Origin: Acephala macrosclerotiorum
Taxonomy: Eukaryota > Ascomycota > Leotiomycetes > Helotiales > Mollisiaceae
Assembly (NCBI GenBank): GCA_014904845.1
Contig: MU119431.1
Location: 1-64,000 of the forward strand
Direction: 5' to 3'
Length of the DNA stretch: 64,000 bases
In this document: positions 24,045 through 34,141 of the stretch, piece by piece
Layout: each line of letters begins with the position of its first letter
How positions within the stretch are numbered: position 1 is the first letter of the stretch
The notes under the pieces: generated by a model
What the model saw: the letters and a program-made list of their open reading frames with translations, nothing else
The model's database searches: none
What the model was told of the DNA's origin: nothing
Translations under genes and position numbers: made by a program

Positions 24045-26180
24045 ATGACCCCGCTACCTCTCAGATTCGAGGCAATTGAGTCCCGACTTGCCTCATATGC
24101 TTGTCCTCGAGGCGTTCCTGGTCGCGTGCACTCTCTCCGACTCCGAAGATGCTTCCGAAGCACCGCTCCTCGAACTTCCACCGCGACTGTGGACGCAATA
24201 CCCTTACTACATAACGACGAACACAATAGACCTGCGACGGGTGTACTGGCATCGCAGAACCAGGCATCACGATCCGCGGAAGAGAGTCATAGAAGCTTGG
24301 TAGAACACCAGCCATCAACCGTCAGATGGCGGCACGATGAATTTATGCAAAGGACGGCGCCACGATTTGGCAAACCAAGATGGCAGAAAATTCGATCAAA
24401 CATTGTCCCAGGCGAACCGATGGCTCTCGAGAACCAAGTACCAGACGAGGGATTGCGAATAAAGGAGGAGACCGCCGTATACTCGGCTCTGCGAACTGGG
24501 GACCCACACGCCGTGATGCGGTCTCTTATGAATCTTGTCCAGCTCGAAAGCTATGGCTACCCATCTCCTCTTCTCCTGGCAGCACCTCCGTCAGTATTCT
24601 CCGAGATTCTTCGCTGTATGGATCCAAAGCACTTTATAGATCCGTACGCGGAGGTCTTCAGCGAAATCAGTAGCGTTTCAACACATCTGTTAGGGGCGGA
24701 GAACATCCTTGAAAGCGAAGACTATTACGAGTTCTGCTCTGCATTCATCGGGCAGGCTGGTCGTATTATGAACGCGCGACGCAAACGGTGGCCCCTTAAT
24801 CTCTCGGACTATAAATACCTCTTGAAATGTGCCAAGTCTGTTGGACACGCTAATGCTGCAGAGAGGATCTGGAAGTCCATGACCGCGCCTCCAAAAGGTC
24901 AACATATGGGTGATCCTGTGATCCCGGATGCCGAAGCTTTCAATCATTTCTTGGCGGTAAAATGCTGGCAGGGCAAAACAAATCCAAAGCACAGGTACAG
25001 ACTTCGAGTGATCGAAGAGAATTTTACACCTCGATCGTGGCTTATCCCTCCTCATACGCTTACCTCTCACCGAGTTGGACTTCCAATGGGTATCAAAGCT
25101 CAAGCTTCGCAGCTATTTCGACAAATGGTAGAAATGGGAGTTACTGGTAATGAAGAAACCTTCTGTCTTATGATCATTGCCCTTGGTCGAGAGGCTGATC
25201 TTGATGGCATTGCTGCAATCCTCAGGCGAGTTTGGAACATCGACGTCGAATCGATCATGACGAAAGACGAAGCAACAATCCCACCCCCAACCGCATACAG
25301 TCAATGCTCTCCATTCTTTCCATCAAACCACCTCCTCTACTCCATCGCTCATTCTTACGCTAGCAACAACGACATTTCGACTGCCTTGCGACTTTTAGAT
25401 TATGTCTCACGCCATTACTCGATTACTATCCCCCTGAATGTTTGGAACGAGATCTTGATGTGGACATCCGTGCTAGCCACCAAGAAGATACCTGTTAGAA
25501 TGAAGGGCGAGGAAGTGAAGGAGACTGGAAGGGAGACCGGTCAGCTGCCTCCTAAAGCCATGTCTAGCCTGTGGCAAACGATGATCTCTGAGCCATACAA
25601 TGTCAAGCCTACCATTCAAATGTACGATCGCCTCATAACAAACCTTGCGTACCGGCAACGGTTCGGTGAGATGCAGATGCGTATGGAAGAAGCGCGAACA
25701 GTGCTCAAAGCAGAAATACGCATTCTTGGCAGGAAAGAAGCAGCTTTTGTCGCTACCCAGAGGCGGTCCAAAGAATCCTTGGTTGCAGCGAAAGCTCGTG
25801 ATCTGATATACGCTCGATTCCGTGTATGGCGCAACAGGCAATATGTCAAGAGATGGCTACGAATATTGATTGCTCGAGGTAGCAAGGACCTTTTGCTTGA
25901 TGATCGATGGTCACAGCAAACCCTTCCCAACATTGTACGGGACTGGTTGGTCTTTTTGCCGGACCTAATCAAGTACCGGACCTCTAGTGGCCATGTGAGA
26001 TTTTGGAGCGGAACCAAGCAGCAGAAAAGATGGAGGGCTGGAATATTAGCCCGACGCGCTCAGCGGAGGCCAAGGTGGAAGGAAACCGATGACTACGAGC
26101 TTGAGGAAGGACAGATGGGACATGAAGAAGTGCCCATCGGAACTGGACGACAAGAATACCCTGAAAGGCGAGATGCATGA
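24045..26180 (+). CDS. Mitochondrial PPR-like protein (ATP13/AEP2-like)
   Basis: Intronless 711-aa protein from ATG 24045. The first 50 residues are rich in Arg/Ser/Thr and poor in acids (RVHSLRLRRCFRSTAPR), which fits a mitochondrial targeting peptide. The body is all-helical and resembles fungal ATPase-expression/PPR proteins that act on mitochondrial mRNAs. Helical-pair stretches include LNLSDYKYLLKCAKSVGHA, IKAQASQLFRQMVEMGVTG with FCLMIIALGREADLDGIAA, and SIAHSYASNNDISTALRLLD. The C-terminus is strongly basic (KQQKRWRAGILARRAQRRP) before a short acidic tail. Family placement is from memory of such proteins; a general PPR protein is the alternative. It appears intact. Confidence 0.75.
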   Translation: MTPLPLRFEAIESRLASYACPRGVPGRVHSLRLRRCFRSTAPRTSTATVDAIPLLHNDEHNRPATGVLASQNQASRSAEESHRSLVEHQPSTVRWRHDEFMQRTAPRFGKPRWQKIRSNIVPGEPMALENQVPDEGLRIKEETAVYSALRTGDPHAVMRSLMNLVQLESYGYPSPLLLAAPPSVFSEILRCMDPKHFIDPYAEVFSEISSVSTHLLGAENILESEDYYEFCSAFIGQAGRIMNARRKRWPLNLSDYKYLLKCAKSVGHANAAERIWKSMTAPPKGQHMGDPVIPDAEAFNHFLAVKCWQGKTNPKHRYRLRVIEENFTPRSWLIPPHTLTSHRVGLPMGIKAQASQLFRQMVEMGVTGNEETFCLMIIALGREADLDGIAAILRRVWNIDVESIMTKDEATIPPPTAYSQCSPFFPSNHLLYSIAHSYASNNDISTALRLLDYVSRHYSITIPLNVWNEILMWTSVLATKKIPVRMKGEEVKETGRETGQLPPKAMSSLWQTMISEPYNVKPTIQMYDRLITNLAYRQRFGEMQMRMEEARTVLKAEIRILGRKEAAFVATQRRSKESLVAAKARDLIYARFRVWRNRQYVKRWLRILIARGSKDLLLDDRWSQQTLPNIVRDWLVFLPDLIKYRTSSGHVRFWSGTKQQKRWRAGILARRAQRRPRWKETDDYELEEGQMGHEEVPIGTGRQEYPERRDA

Positions 26181-26829
26181 CGATGAGCGTTTAGATCTTC
26201 CGATCTTGCATATAGATGATAGACAAAGACTGTATGTACTTGTACGACACCTCACGCAATGTAATTCGGATCATAATATTTCTTGGAGGAACTCGGGAAC
26301 GATACACGTTATTGTGGTACTATGAAATGGGCATTGCATGCTCTTGCTATCCTTATGCTTCAATCTTCCAGCCCTTGCTCCAATCCCATGTATGTTCATT
26401 GCCATTGGGACTATACAATCGTTGTATCACCCGGCATTTTTGTCGCCCTTTCGGTAACTTGTGATGCTCACTACCCTTGCCGTTAATGTCAAAGGGAGAA
26501 GTATTGCAGCGGAGTCCAGCAGTCTACTATGGCTGTTTGTATTTCGAGCCTGCAAAACCTCAAATCCCATTGTCTTCCTTTCGTGATAGTGTTGGGGGTA
26601 CCAAAGTATCAATCCAAAGTTTCGCGCTTCCCAGCATACTCTGGGCTGTATGTACACTGCCATCGTCTTAGCGAGCTTGCATTCCTTTTACCGCAGAAGC
26701 AGTCAGCTCTTGTCCAAAGAAACCTGCATCTCAAAGCCCATCTATTTCCCTAACCAAAGGTCTCTCTCATCACAAACCCTCTGACAGGATATAGCCCCCC
26801 TCTTCTCCATCTCAAATCCTTTTCACATC
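26181..26829. other. Intergenic region
   Basis: About 650 bp with no credible gene. The CT-rich part from about 26700 to 26829 is a likely promoter/5' UTR of the coiled-coil gene. Nothing else was recognised. Confidence 0.4.
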
Positions 26830-28759
26830 ATGCACCACATCGGCCTGGTCCACTTGCCTCACACGGCACTTCCAAACCGATCGAACCCAAAGCCTTGGTA
26901 CAGACACCCGATCCGCTCATCGAAAGCAGCTCTCAAGATGGATCCCAGATTCATGGATTCGTCCACTCACATCGATCGTCCTGATAAATTCGCCTCCCCT
27001 TCCGACAAGATCGACTACCCGGATTCGATCGAGTCTGCCCAATACAACACGACAACTTCTTCGACCGACAAAGGCAAATCTCTCGATCGCGAGCAAATCC
27101 ATCCCATGACACCCTCCCCAAACTCAAAGACCAAAGTCACAATCGAAGACTTCTACAGTGCTGACGAAAACGAAGATCAAGACCACCCAACCAGTCCAAC
27201 CAACAACATCAAATTCAACGTTGTCAAGAGCAAAAAGCACAGTCCTCACGCTGATCCTGAAGACGAGCACGACCATCGCAAGATCACTTGCACCGGTCTC
27301 TCGGCCTTGTACGAATCCGGCGCTCGGGTCGGGTCGCTCAAGGATGGTGAATCTCTTCCAACCCCACCCACTTCTGATGAGAAGACGACGGACACCGAGG
27401 ACATGGACAGCAATCTCAAGTCTCCCACTCGCCCATCGAAGAACAAGAGCGGCGAGGACGCGATGGAGAACTCCCCTTTGAACTCCTCCACTTCATCGAA
27501 CGACACGAAAATCAACTTCCCCGATCCCGATACCATCAAAATCACCTTCTCCTCCGATGGCCCCTCTTCCAAGCCACCCAAAAACGGCCTCTACGACAAG
27601 CAAACGTTCCAAACCACCCTCCCCCCATCCCTCTCTGATGCCAAATTCACAATCCCCATCCTCGACACGCGAGAATCCCTCCTCCTCGCCTCCATGGACC
27701 TCGCAGCCCGCTTCGACAACAAATTCCACTTCACCGAGTATTCGAATTCCTTGCTCCGACGAGAAGCTGAAGAGAAGGGCAGGAAGATTGAGGAGTTGGA
27801 GTGGAAGGTTCGGTGTTTGGGGGGAGGAGGGGAAGGGGTTTGGAAAAGATAGAGGGGTTTTGGAGGGGAAGATGAGGGATTTGCAGGGAAAATTCAAGGA
27901 TGCTCAGTCTAAGTTGGGGGAGAAGGAGAACGAGAATAAGGACTTGAAGAGAGAGTTGATTGGGGAGAGAAGTGATAAGCCAGAGAAGGATGATGGGATA
28001 GAGAAGTTGAAGGATGAGCTGGCGGGCGAGAAGGAGAACCTTGAGGCGCTAGAGAAGAGAGGTGAATTTGTGTTTGGGGATGCGGAAGAGGAGATTTCTA
28101 GACTGAGGGGCAAAGTTGAGAATTTGGAGAAGGACTTGAAGGGTGTGAAGGGCGATTGGGCTGGTGCTGAGGATGAGAATTCGGGGTTGAAGGAGAGGAT
28201 TGTTAATTTGGAAGAGCTGTTGTCAGTTGAGAAGATGAAGTTGTCTGAGGAGACCATGAAGTTGATTGGCAGAGAGGAAAAGGTTGCCATGTTGGAGAAC
28301 AAGGTTGAGATGTTGAATGAGAAGAAGGGAGAATGCGAGATGATATGCGATGGACTTCGACGCGATTTGGACAATGCGAATGGGGAGAATTGGGGATTGG
28401 AAAAGAGCAACAAGAGGCTAGAGAAGGGCTTGGCGGCTGAAAAGGAGTCTCCGCACTTGAGAGATCTGGTTGGTACTAGAAAGGATGGTCGTGCCTTGGA
28501 GGAGCGCATCAAGGGCTTGCAGAAGGAGAATTCCGAGTTGAAGAAGGCGGCCACGGGTCTGGAGATCGAGGTTCTCAACCACAGGACCAGAGCTACTGAG
28601 ATGATCACGATGTTGGAGGGCCTTGTTGGTCATCCCGTTCGTCAGGCATTGGGAGATGTCGGATCCTCTGCAGTCAACAAGCAGGCTCCCACTCGAGGCC
28701 AACCTTATGGTCTGAGAGGCGGCCGTGGCTCTCACAAGTTTTTTCTCACAAGCGCTTGA
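26830..28759 (+). CDS. Coiled-coil protein, possibly with 40-nt intron
   Basis: Frame 1 runs from ATG 26830 to a stop at 27852, and frame 2 carries the rest to 28759. Joining 26830-27812 to 27853-28759 by a 40-nt GT-AG intron gives 629 aa and joins ELEWKVR to GVLEGKMRDLQGKF without loss of the helix pattern. The N-half (1-270) is polar, Ser/Pro/Asp-rich and probably disordered, with FYSADENEDQD. A short conserved-looking segment (LLASMDLAARFDNKFHFTEY) leads into a long coiled coil (about 310-570) of heptads rich in Glu, Lys and Leu. An ATG at 26938 (MDPRFMDSS) is an alternative start. Instead of an intron, an indel in the G-rich run 27819-27838 could explain the frame change. The role is unknown; it may be a scaffold. 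Confidence 0.65.
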
Positions 28760-29361
28760 GCTGATTGGACTATTATCAGCATTGAGTTGGACGGACTGTG
28801 AGACTGGAAGCGGGAAGCTGAGGAAGATTAGACCATCGTTAAAGAAGAGTTTAGTGCTTGTTTGTATTCCATGACCAATGGATTTAAAAGCCTCGATATT
28901 TGTCACCGATGATCGTGATTGATACCTTTAGCAAATCTCCTGTAATTGCCTAACAGTCGAAGAAAAAAGCTCGTTTCTTTTCCTTGGCTGTCGTTGTCGT
29001 TGCGTAAATTGCCAAATGCAAAGACAGCCTGCTGACCTGCCAACTGCCCTAGTAATACATTTTCAAATAAAGAAAGACAGCATATCGATCGAGCTCGAAG
29101 AACTTTACCTCTAAGCGTCACCCCACTTGATGATGAACATGACTCTCTTTGGCGTCGCTCACAAGCACACTTCCCACCAGGAAGGGCTCAAATGCTGCCT
29201 GCCTGGACCAGGTAATCTCCGTGCAGTTTGATTGAGAAAGGTTCCGACCGGTCAAGATCTGAAGATTAAGCTTAAACTTTAGCTCAGCTGGCTTGTCGTA
29301 TTTAATGTCCTGATAATATTGGGATATTGAAGACTTTTTCGAACGTTTGCACTCCTCGAAT
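28760..29361. other. Intergenic region
   Basis: 600 bp without a supported gene between the coiled-coil gene and the C-terminus of the MYND-SET pseudogene. Short frames such as 28903-29121 on the minus strand have no recognisable content. Confidence 0.35.
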
Positions 29362-30700
29362 CTATCCGCTCTCGCGGCATCGTGTACACCGACACGTACA
29401 ACCTAAACAGGACTCTAGTTGTATCTGTCGAGTCTGGTTCGGCATGTCAGGAATGACATAAGCAGTGAAAACTTCTTCGCCCACTTTAATGTCCCTCTTG
29501 GCCAGGTAAATGTTCCGACAATCGGTAATGTAAATATCGAAACCCATCTCCATCAGTTGAGGAGTCTCACAACTTGGAATGAAAAAAGAGTACACGGAGT
29601 CGAAACACAAAATTTCGGTGATGCTGGCCCTATTCCTCGACATCAATCGTGGAGTTGTTTCTGAGCCGGTACCTGCTCTGCCCATTAGGAAGGATAGTGA
29701 ATTCGACGATTCCATTGTCTCAGCCTTCCTTGGAAAATCTTGCTGGTTGAAGCCAAACGCGCTCGCAAGGACTATAATCCTAGACGCGATGCAGTCTCTA
29801 GGTCATTGGGGCCTTTGCCTCCTTAGAATGCCTCGATGAGGATGGGACATTGAAAGTGCTGCTAAAAGTAAGGGTGAAAAGTAGAGACGTACCACAGGGT
29901 ATTGAGGACCCAGGCAACGTAATCGAGCTTGGCGAAGATTTCGACTCCGAGAGCTTGTAGAATTCCTATGGACTTATAAAATCCCTCTCTAAATTCCAGG
30001 GAATAGCTGCTTTGCACGAGTCGTGCAAACAAGGGGTGCTTCAGTGAATGTTGTTTCACCTGTACGGGGACAGCGAACACACGGGGCCATATCAAGGCTA
30101 TGAATGGGGAGAACTGGGCAGCGTCATACAAAATACCGAAGCTTTTGCCACACTGAGCTTTGTGGGAAAATTCAGCAGCAATTTCCTGGCATCATTGGGT
30201 ACAGAGGCACAGCTTCAGACATCATGGGAACGAAAATGTGGTCGGATCGAGATCCGCACAGCAGTTGTAGCACTGGTCGGCCATCTGCTTGCTGCTTACA
30301 GGGAGGGGTCCTAAGGAATCCAGAACCTGCTCGCCAGTGGAAATGTCTCATTTGGAAAAGACTCCAAAACATTCTTGGCCCACGACGTCGAGTCAGTGGC
30401 GGCGTTCCCCCTGGGAGGGTCAAAATGAATGTCCCAGAAGTTGTAGGACATGTATCACATGTATCTAGGCATGACCCAAGAACATGCGAAAGGCAACGAC
30501 TCACCAATCGCCGAGTTCCCTATATTCGAAGGTCGAATTTCGAGCATGCCTTTCGAACTCCGTCCCATTTTTGTGTTCGCTTGTGCAATGACCTCGCCAA
30601 GATTTCGTCTGGGCTAGGGATATTTCATTGTCAAAAGTCCGCCAACATCTCGGATCCTCTTAGGAGAGAGACTCCTCGGCTCATGCCGCTGACCAAGTCG
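29362..30700 (-). pseudogene. MYND-SET (SmyD-like) methyltransferase pseudogene
   Basis: Remains of a SET-domain gene with a MYND zinc finger. Reading down the minus strand one finds GVFSK-stop-DISTGEQVLDS, then the MYND Cys pattern (QCYNCCADLD, stop-C, CLCTQ-stop-C, HKAQC). A helical middle follows (KHPLFARLVQS, GILQALGVEIF). The late SET part is NIYLAKRDIKVGEEVFTAY, and the post-SET cluster CLGCTCRCTRC ends at a TAG at 29362. At least four in-frame TGA codons lie at 30393-30395, 30348-30350, 30222-30224 and 30192-30194. In two of them (SK-stop-DI and TQ-stop-C) family conservation calls for Arg, so CGA-to-TGA is the simplest cause. An intron beginning at the GTACGT near 29895 still looks spliceable. 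The SET core (NHSC region) is not recognisable. The N-terminal limit is uncertain. Confidence 0.68.
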
Positions 30701-31654
30701 TGAGCATCTCTCATCTGGCTTCCTATGTCAAGCAATTCTGCATCGCTTGGGTAGTGGCTCAAGGCCTGGCGGCAAATCTTCGTAGTATCGGACAATGATC
30801 TGAGATAGCCAAGAGCAGCTAGGAGGAGCCAGAGGAGTCCTGGCTAACCTGGAAGATTGAAAAGGTCGTTAAGTAGGAATTGGAAAAACCCGCAGTCGAC
30901 GTCGGTCCTCGAGCAAGCTCCTGCAAATATGTTCCCGGCATGCCGCCTCGCCTTTATTCGTCTAGAAGGGCTGTCGAAAAGCTGATTATACATTGTCCAG
31001 TCAAGAAAGTCCTTGCAAGGGCGGAAGATTGAAACTCAATCTTTCCTTCCCACTCACTAGTTCCGCCTCTATTGACGATATGCACATGCCGTACTAAAAC
31101 TAAGCCAATTCCCCGATGTTCGTCTTCCTCTCGAGCGCCATATCAATCAGGAGCAAGGTCCTGTTTTTGTCCGCCGCTACTAGTTCTAAGAATTCGAAGG
31201 AGCAGAGGGCTTCCGCTCGTCCATGCTAGAAGTAAGGATTGTAGGTAAGTTCCGCGAGGAGCTAGGCGCGCCGTCGAAGCTCTGCTTGGCCTCGGTCTAG
31301 TATCATCTGGTTTCTCCAGTTAGCTGTAATTTCCTAAGCAAGGCTGGGACAATAGCTGGCCTCTAGTGGGGGTTGCTGCCGCCAGATCATCTGCGGGTGA
31401 ATCGATGGCTTCTGTTCATGAATGTCCCAGCTGGTCTCCATGGCAGTGGTTAAACGATAGCCCTTTTCGATTTGAGCAGAAAATCGCGTCGAGAACTCTT
31501 GGCGCCAGCACGTGACAAGGGTCTGTGCGCGCCCGACTTCCGGCTCCGCTCCTCGATCAATGTCTCTCCTCGTCTCAAAACCTTTGACAAGAACATTATC
31601 TGAATCTTTACTACCCTGGCGCTCAATACGAAGTGTCTGTAGGACATCATCATC
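30701..31654. other. Intergenic, gene-poor
   Basis: About 950 bp with no supported coding region. It lies between the MYND-SET relic and the 2EXR gene. The last 150 bp should hold the promoter of the 2EXR gene. Confidence 0.35.
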
Positions 31655-32959
31655 ATGCCTCTTCAGATTTTCAAACCTTTCCCAAGGCTACCACAGGAGC
31701 TTCGCAGCGAAATATGGCTAGCCGCTATGCCAGAGCCTCGCCTTGTCTGTCTCTATGAGCATGTCACAGAGACGTACAACGAGGAGGAGTACGATCCAAC
31801 TTTATACACAAACCTCTATAGCGCCCCCGAAATGGTAGATGCCATCGACCAAGCATACTTGGACTGTTCTGGTAAAGAATATGCCGAAGACGAATGGGAC
31901 CCCCTGAAGATTTGCTATGCACGAACATCAATACCCTCACTGTACAAGATCGATCCTGGTCTAGAGCACTTCAGCCAAGCATGGAAGTATCCCAACAAGA
32001 AACCCGAAGGAAAACTGCAGACACAGCTCGAAAGTTACAAGTTCACGTCAGCTCTCCCCAAACCAGAACTGCCTCTGCACCTCCTCACAGATTGCCGAAA
32101 CATTTACGAGGTGTACGAAGCCACTCGTCGAGGATACATCTGGAGCAGTTGTCCCATTCCAGCCCTACTCCATACGTGCAGGGAGTCTCGTTCTACGATG
32201 AAGCGTGCTGGCTATGAGCTGACATTCGGCCATCGTACCTCTAAACCAAGGGTATGGTTCAACTTTCGCCATGACACCCTTTACCTGTCTGTACCACCGG
32301 CCTGGGATATCGATGAGTACCCATCATCCAAATCCCTTGATCAAGGACCATGGAACATTGGCCAACTCTCCCCTGATGATTTGGTCCGCGTGGAGAGGCT
32401 AGCTCTACGCGATGTTAACGCATTTCGCGATGACTGTCTATCACAAGCCATTCGACTATTCGGCAATCTGAAGGAGGTCTTAGTCGTACGCCACCACAGA
32501 ACTACCAAGCCCATAAAAGAACTCTTAGACCAATACTACGAACGTGAAAGTAGGGAAGAGTGGGGTCATGTTGAAACTGAGAACACTCTTTGGCGATGCC
32601 TGGAGTACACAGTCGCTGACATGTTTTCTACTCGCTGGGTCGACCGTGATTCCCGCAATTTCAGGGATCTACAAAGCTACCTTCGTAGTGGTGGAGTTGA
32701 GACGGGTTACTGGCCATCTGTGACAGCCAAGATTGAGAGCTTTCTGGAGCAGCAGATGGAATGGGCAGTCGTGCGTGGTGTTCCTTCATGGATCATTCCA
32801 AAAGTCAAAGTTGTTCAAGTCGTCACAAAGACTCAAGAAGAAGAGATTTTACAGGATCGTGAAAAATATGCAAGACGAAATTACGGATGCCCTCCTGCTC
32901 CTCCACTCCCTTCGATGTCTTTGTTTTCTCTCCCCGAGTTCTCTATTGATTTTCGATAA
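31655..32959 (+). CDS. 2EXR-domain protein
   Basis: Intronless, 434 aa, ATG 31655 (MPLQIFKPF). The N-terminal motif FPRLPQELRSEIWLAAMPEPR is the hallmark of the 2EXR domain found in large fungal families of unknown function. Later signs of the same domain are IPALLHTCRESRSTMKRAGYEL followed by VWFNFRHDTLYLS, which matches the usual order in these proteins. The C-half has LVRVERLALRDVNAF and a helix-rich end. No membrane helix or signal peptide is present. It seems intact although flanked by pseudogenes. Confidence 0.8.
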   Translation: MPLQIFKPFPRLPQELRSEIWLAAMPEPRLVCLYEHVTETYNEEEYDPTLYTNLYSAPEMVDAIDQAYLDCSGKEYAEDEWDPLKICYARTSIPSLYKIDPGLEHFSQAWKYPNKKPEGKLQTQLESYKFTSALPKPELPLHLLTDCRNIYEVYEATRRGYIWSSCPIPALLHTCRESRSTMKRAGYELTFGHRTSKPRVWFNFRHDTLYLSVPPAWDIDEYPSSKSLDQGPWNIGQLSPDDLVRVERLALRDVNAFRDDCLSQAIRLFGNLKEVLVVRHHRTTKPIKELLDQYYERESREEWGHVETENTLWRCLEYTVADMFSTRWVDRDSRNFRDLQSYLRSGGVETGYWPSVTAKIESFLEQQMEWAVVRGVPSWIIPKVKVVQVVTKTQEEEILQDREKYARRNYGCPPAPPLPSMSLFSLPEFSIDFR

Positions 32960-34141
32960 GAGCAATCTGCACTGGGCGTTCAGAGAGTTACCCCAGCCGC
33001 CATCATGGATCTCAATTTAGTATGTCGGTCATCATCCATCACGGACTCGATGTTATCGCGAGTTAGGTCGAACCTCATGCCAACATACCATTCCAACCTT
33101 TGATACGGCGATCGCACAGCCAACATCCGTCCCATGACCGCCGGATCACTTGTCACTAAGTTATTCAGCCCAATTCTGGCGAGAGACCCTGGGCATCATC
33201 AGTATCTCCGACATTCGGACTGGTATCGCTCGCTACCTATCATATTTCTGATTGACCTCCATGAAATCCAAATGGAATCTCCCACCCGAGATCTTTTGGA
33301 CAAGCCAAAATCGCGATATACCCGCAAGCCAGGGTCCTTTAAAATGCCTCGATCGGTACCAACTTCTAGACGTTTGCACAACGTACACTCCCACGAGGGA
33401 AACCAAGGATAGAGCTGATCCAACTCCCGACACTCTGGTCCCGAACCTTTGCTAGAAAATCCATGTGGATAGGACCCCCAACTTTGGTGCAACGAGCGGT
33501 GCACTTCGTATCTACCCTTTTAAATGTAGCGAGGCAGGGGGGTTCCAGGCTGGCACAGACCAGAAAACTACCAGAATAGGTTTAAACACCCTTTCCCGCC
33601 CCCGGCCTCGCTACATTTAAAAGGGTAAACACGTTGTAGAAAACCAAGCGACGTGGCCTCGAGGTTATGCTTTCCCTCGAATGCCAAGTGGGAGGATAAA
33701 CTTCCTGTTGCGGTCATACGTCCGCGATAATAGCAGATAAAATTGGAACGACTTCATTGGAGGTACACTGCATGCGTGCGGTGGAGCTGGTGTACAGAAT
33801 TGGCAAGTCATTCTGTTTGGAATTGCCGTGATTGGATGGGAGATGCAGGATTGCAGGGTTGCGGGGTTGATTCTCTGCCCGGGTGACAAGTCCGAATAGG
33901 CAGAGTCGTGAAGGCTTGGACAGGGACGGGGGAGCACAGTATCCTGCCGGTGCTGCTGTTTTGCAGGCGGAGGTTGCTTTTCCCGGCTGCACGTATTGAT
34001 GCGGGAGAGCCCTGGCTGTTCAAGATTTCCGTTATGTATCACTTTCTCCTCGAGTTTGCGATCTTGCTTTCGTGATTAAAACTGGTTTCACTCGTGATCT
34101 TCAGTTGCAGGACGTCTTTGAGCCAAGATAGGATCGCAGCC
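32960..34141. other. Intergenic region containing foldback element
   Basis: About 1.2 kb without a credible gene; it contains the 115-bp inverted-repeat element listed separately. Frames at 33665-34042 on the minus strand have no domain and read as noise. Confidence 0.35.
33513..33627. mobile_element. 115-bp foldback/MITE with 28-bp inverted repeats
   Basis: The left arm TACCCTTTTAAATGTAGCGA (continuing GGCAGGGG) is matched by the right arm, which ends TCGCTACATTTAAAAGGGTA. The arms pair over about 28 bp with one mismatch and enclose about 60 bp. TA at each edge could be a target duplication, pointing to a tiny Tc1/mariner-like MITE. No coding capacity. Confidence 0.65.

Noticed and set aside
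27904..28608. 234-codon minus-strand frame rich in Ser/Phe/Leu
   Set aside because: It is the reverse complement of the Glu/Lys/Leu coiled coil; such shadows are expected.
33199..33504. 101-codon minus-strand frame
   Set aside because: No recognisable motif and it overlaps other equally open frames; treated as noise.
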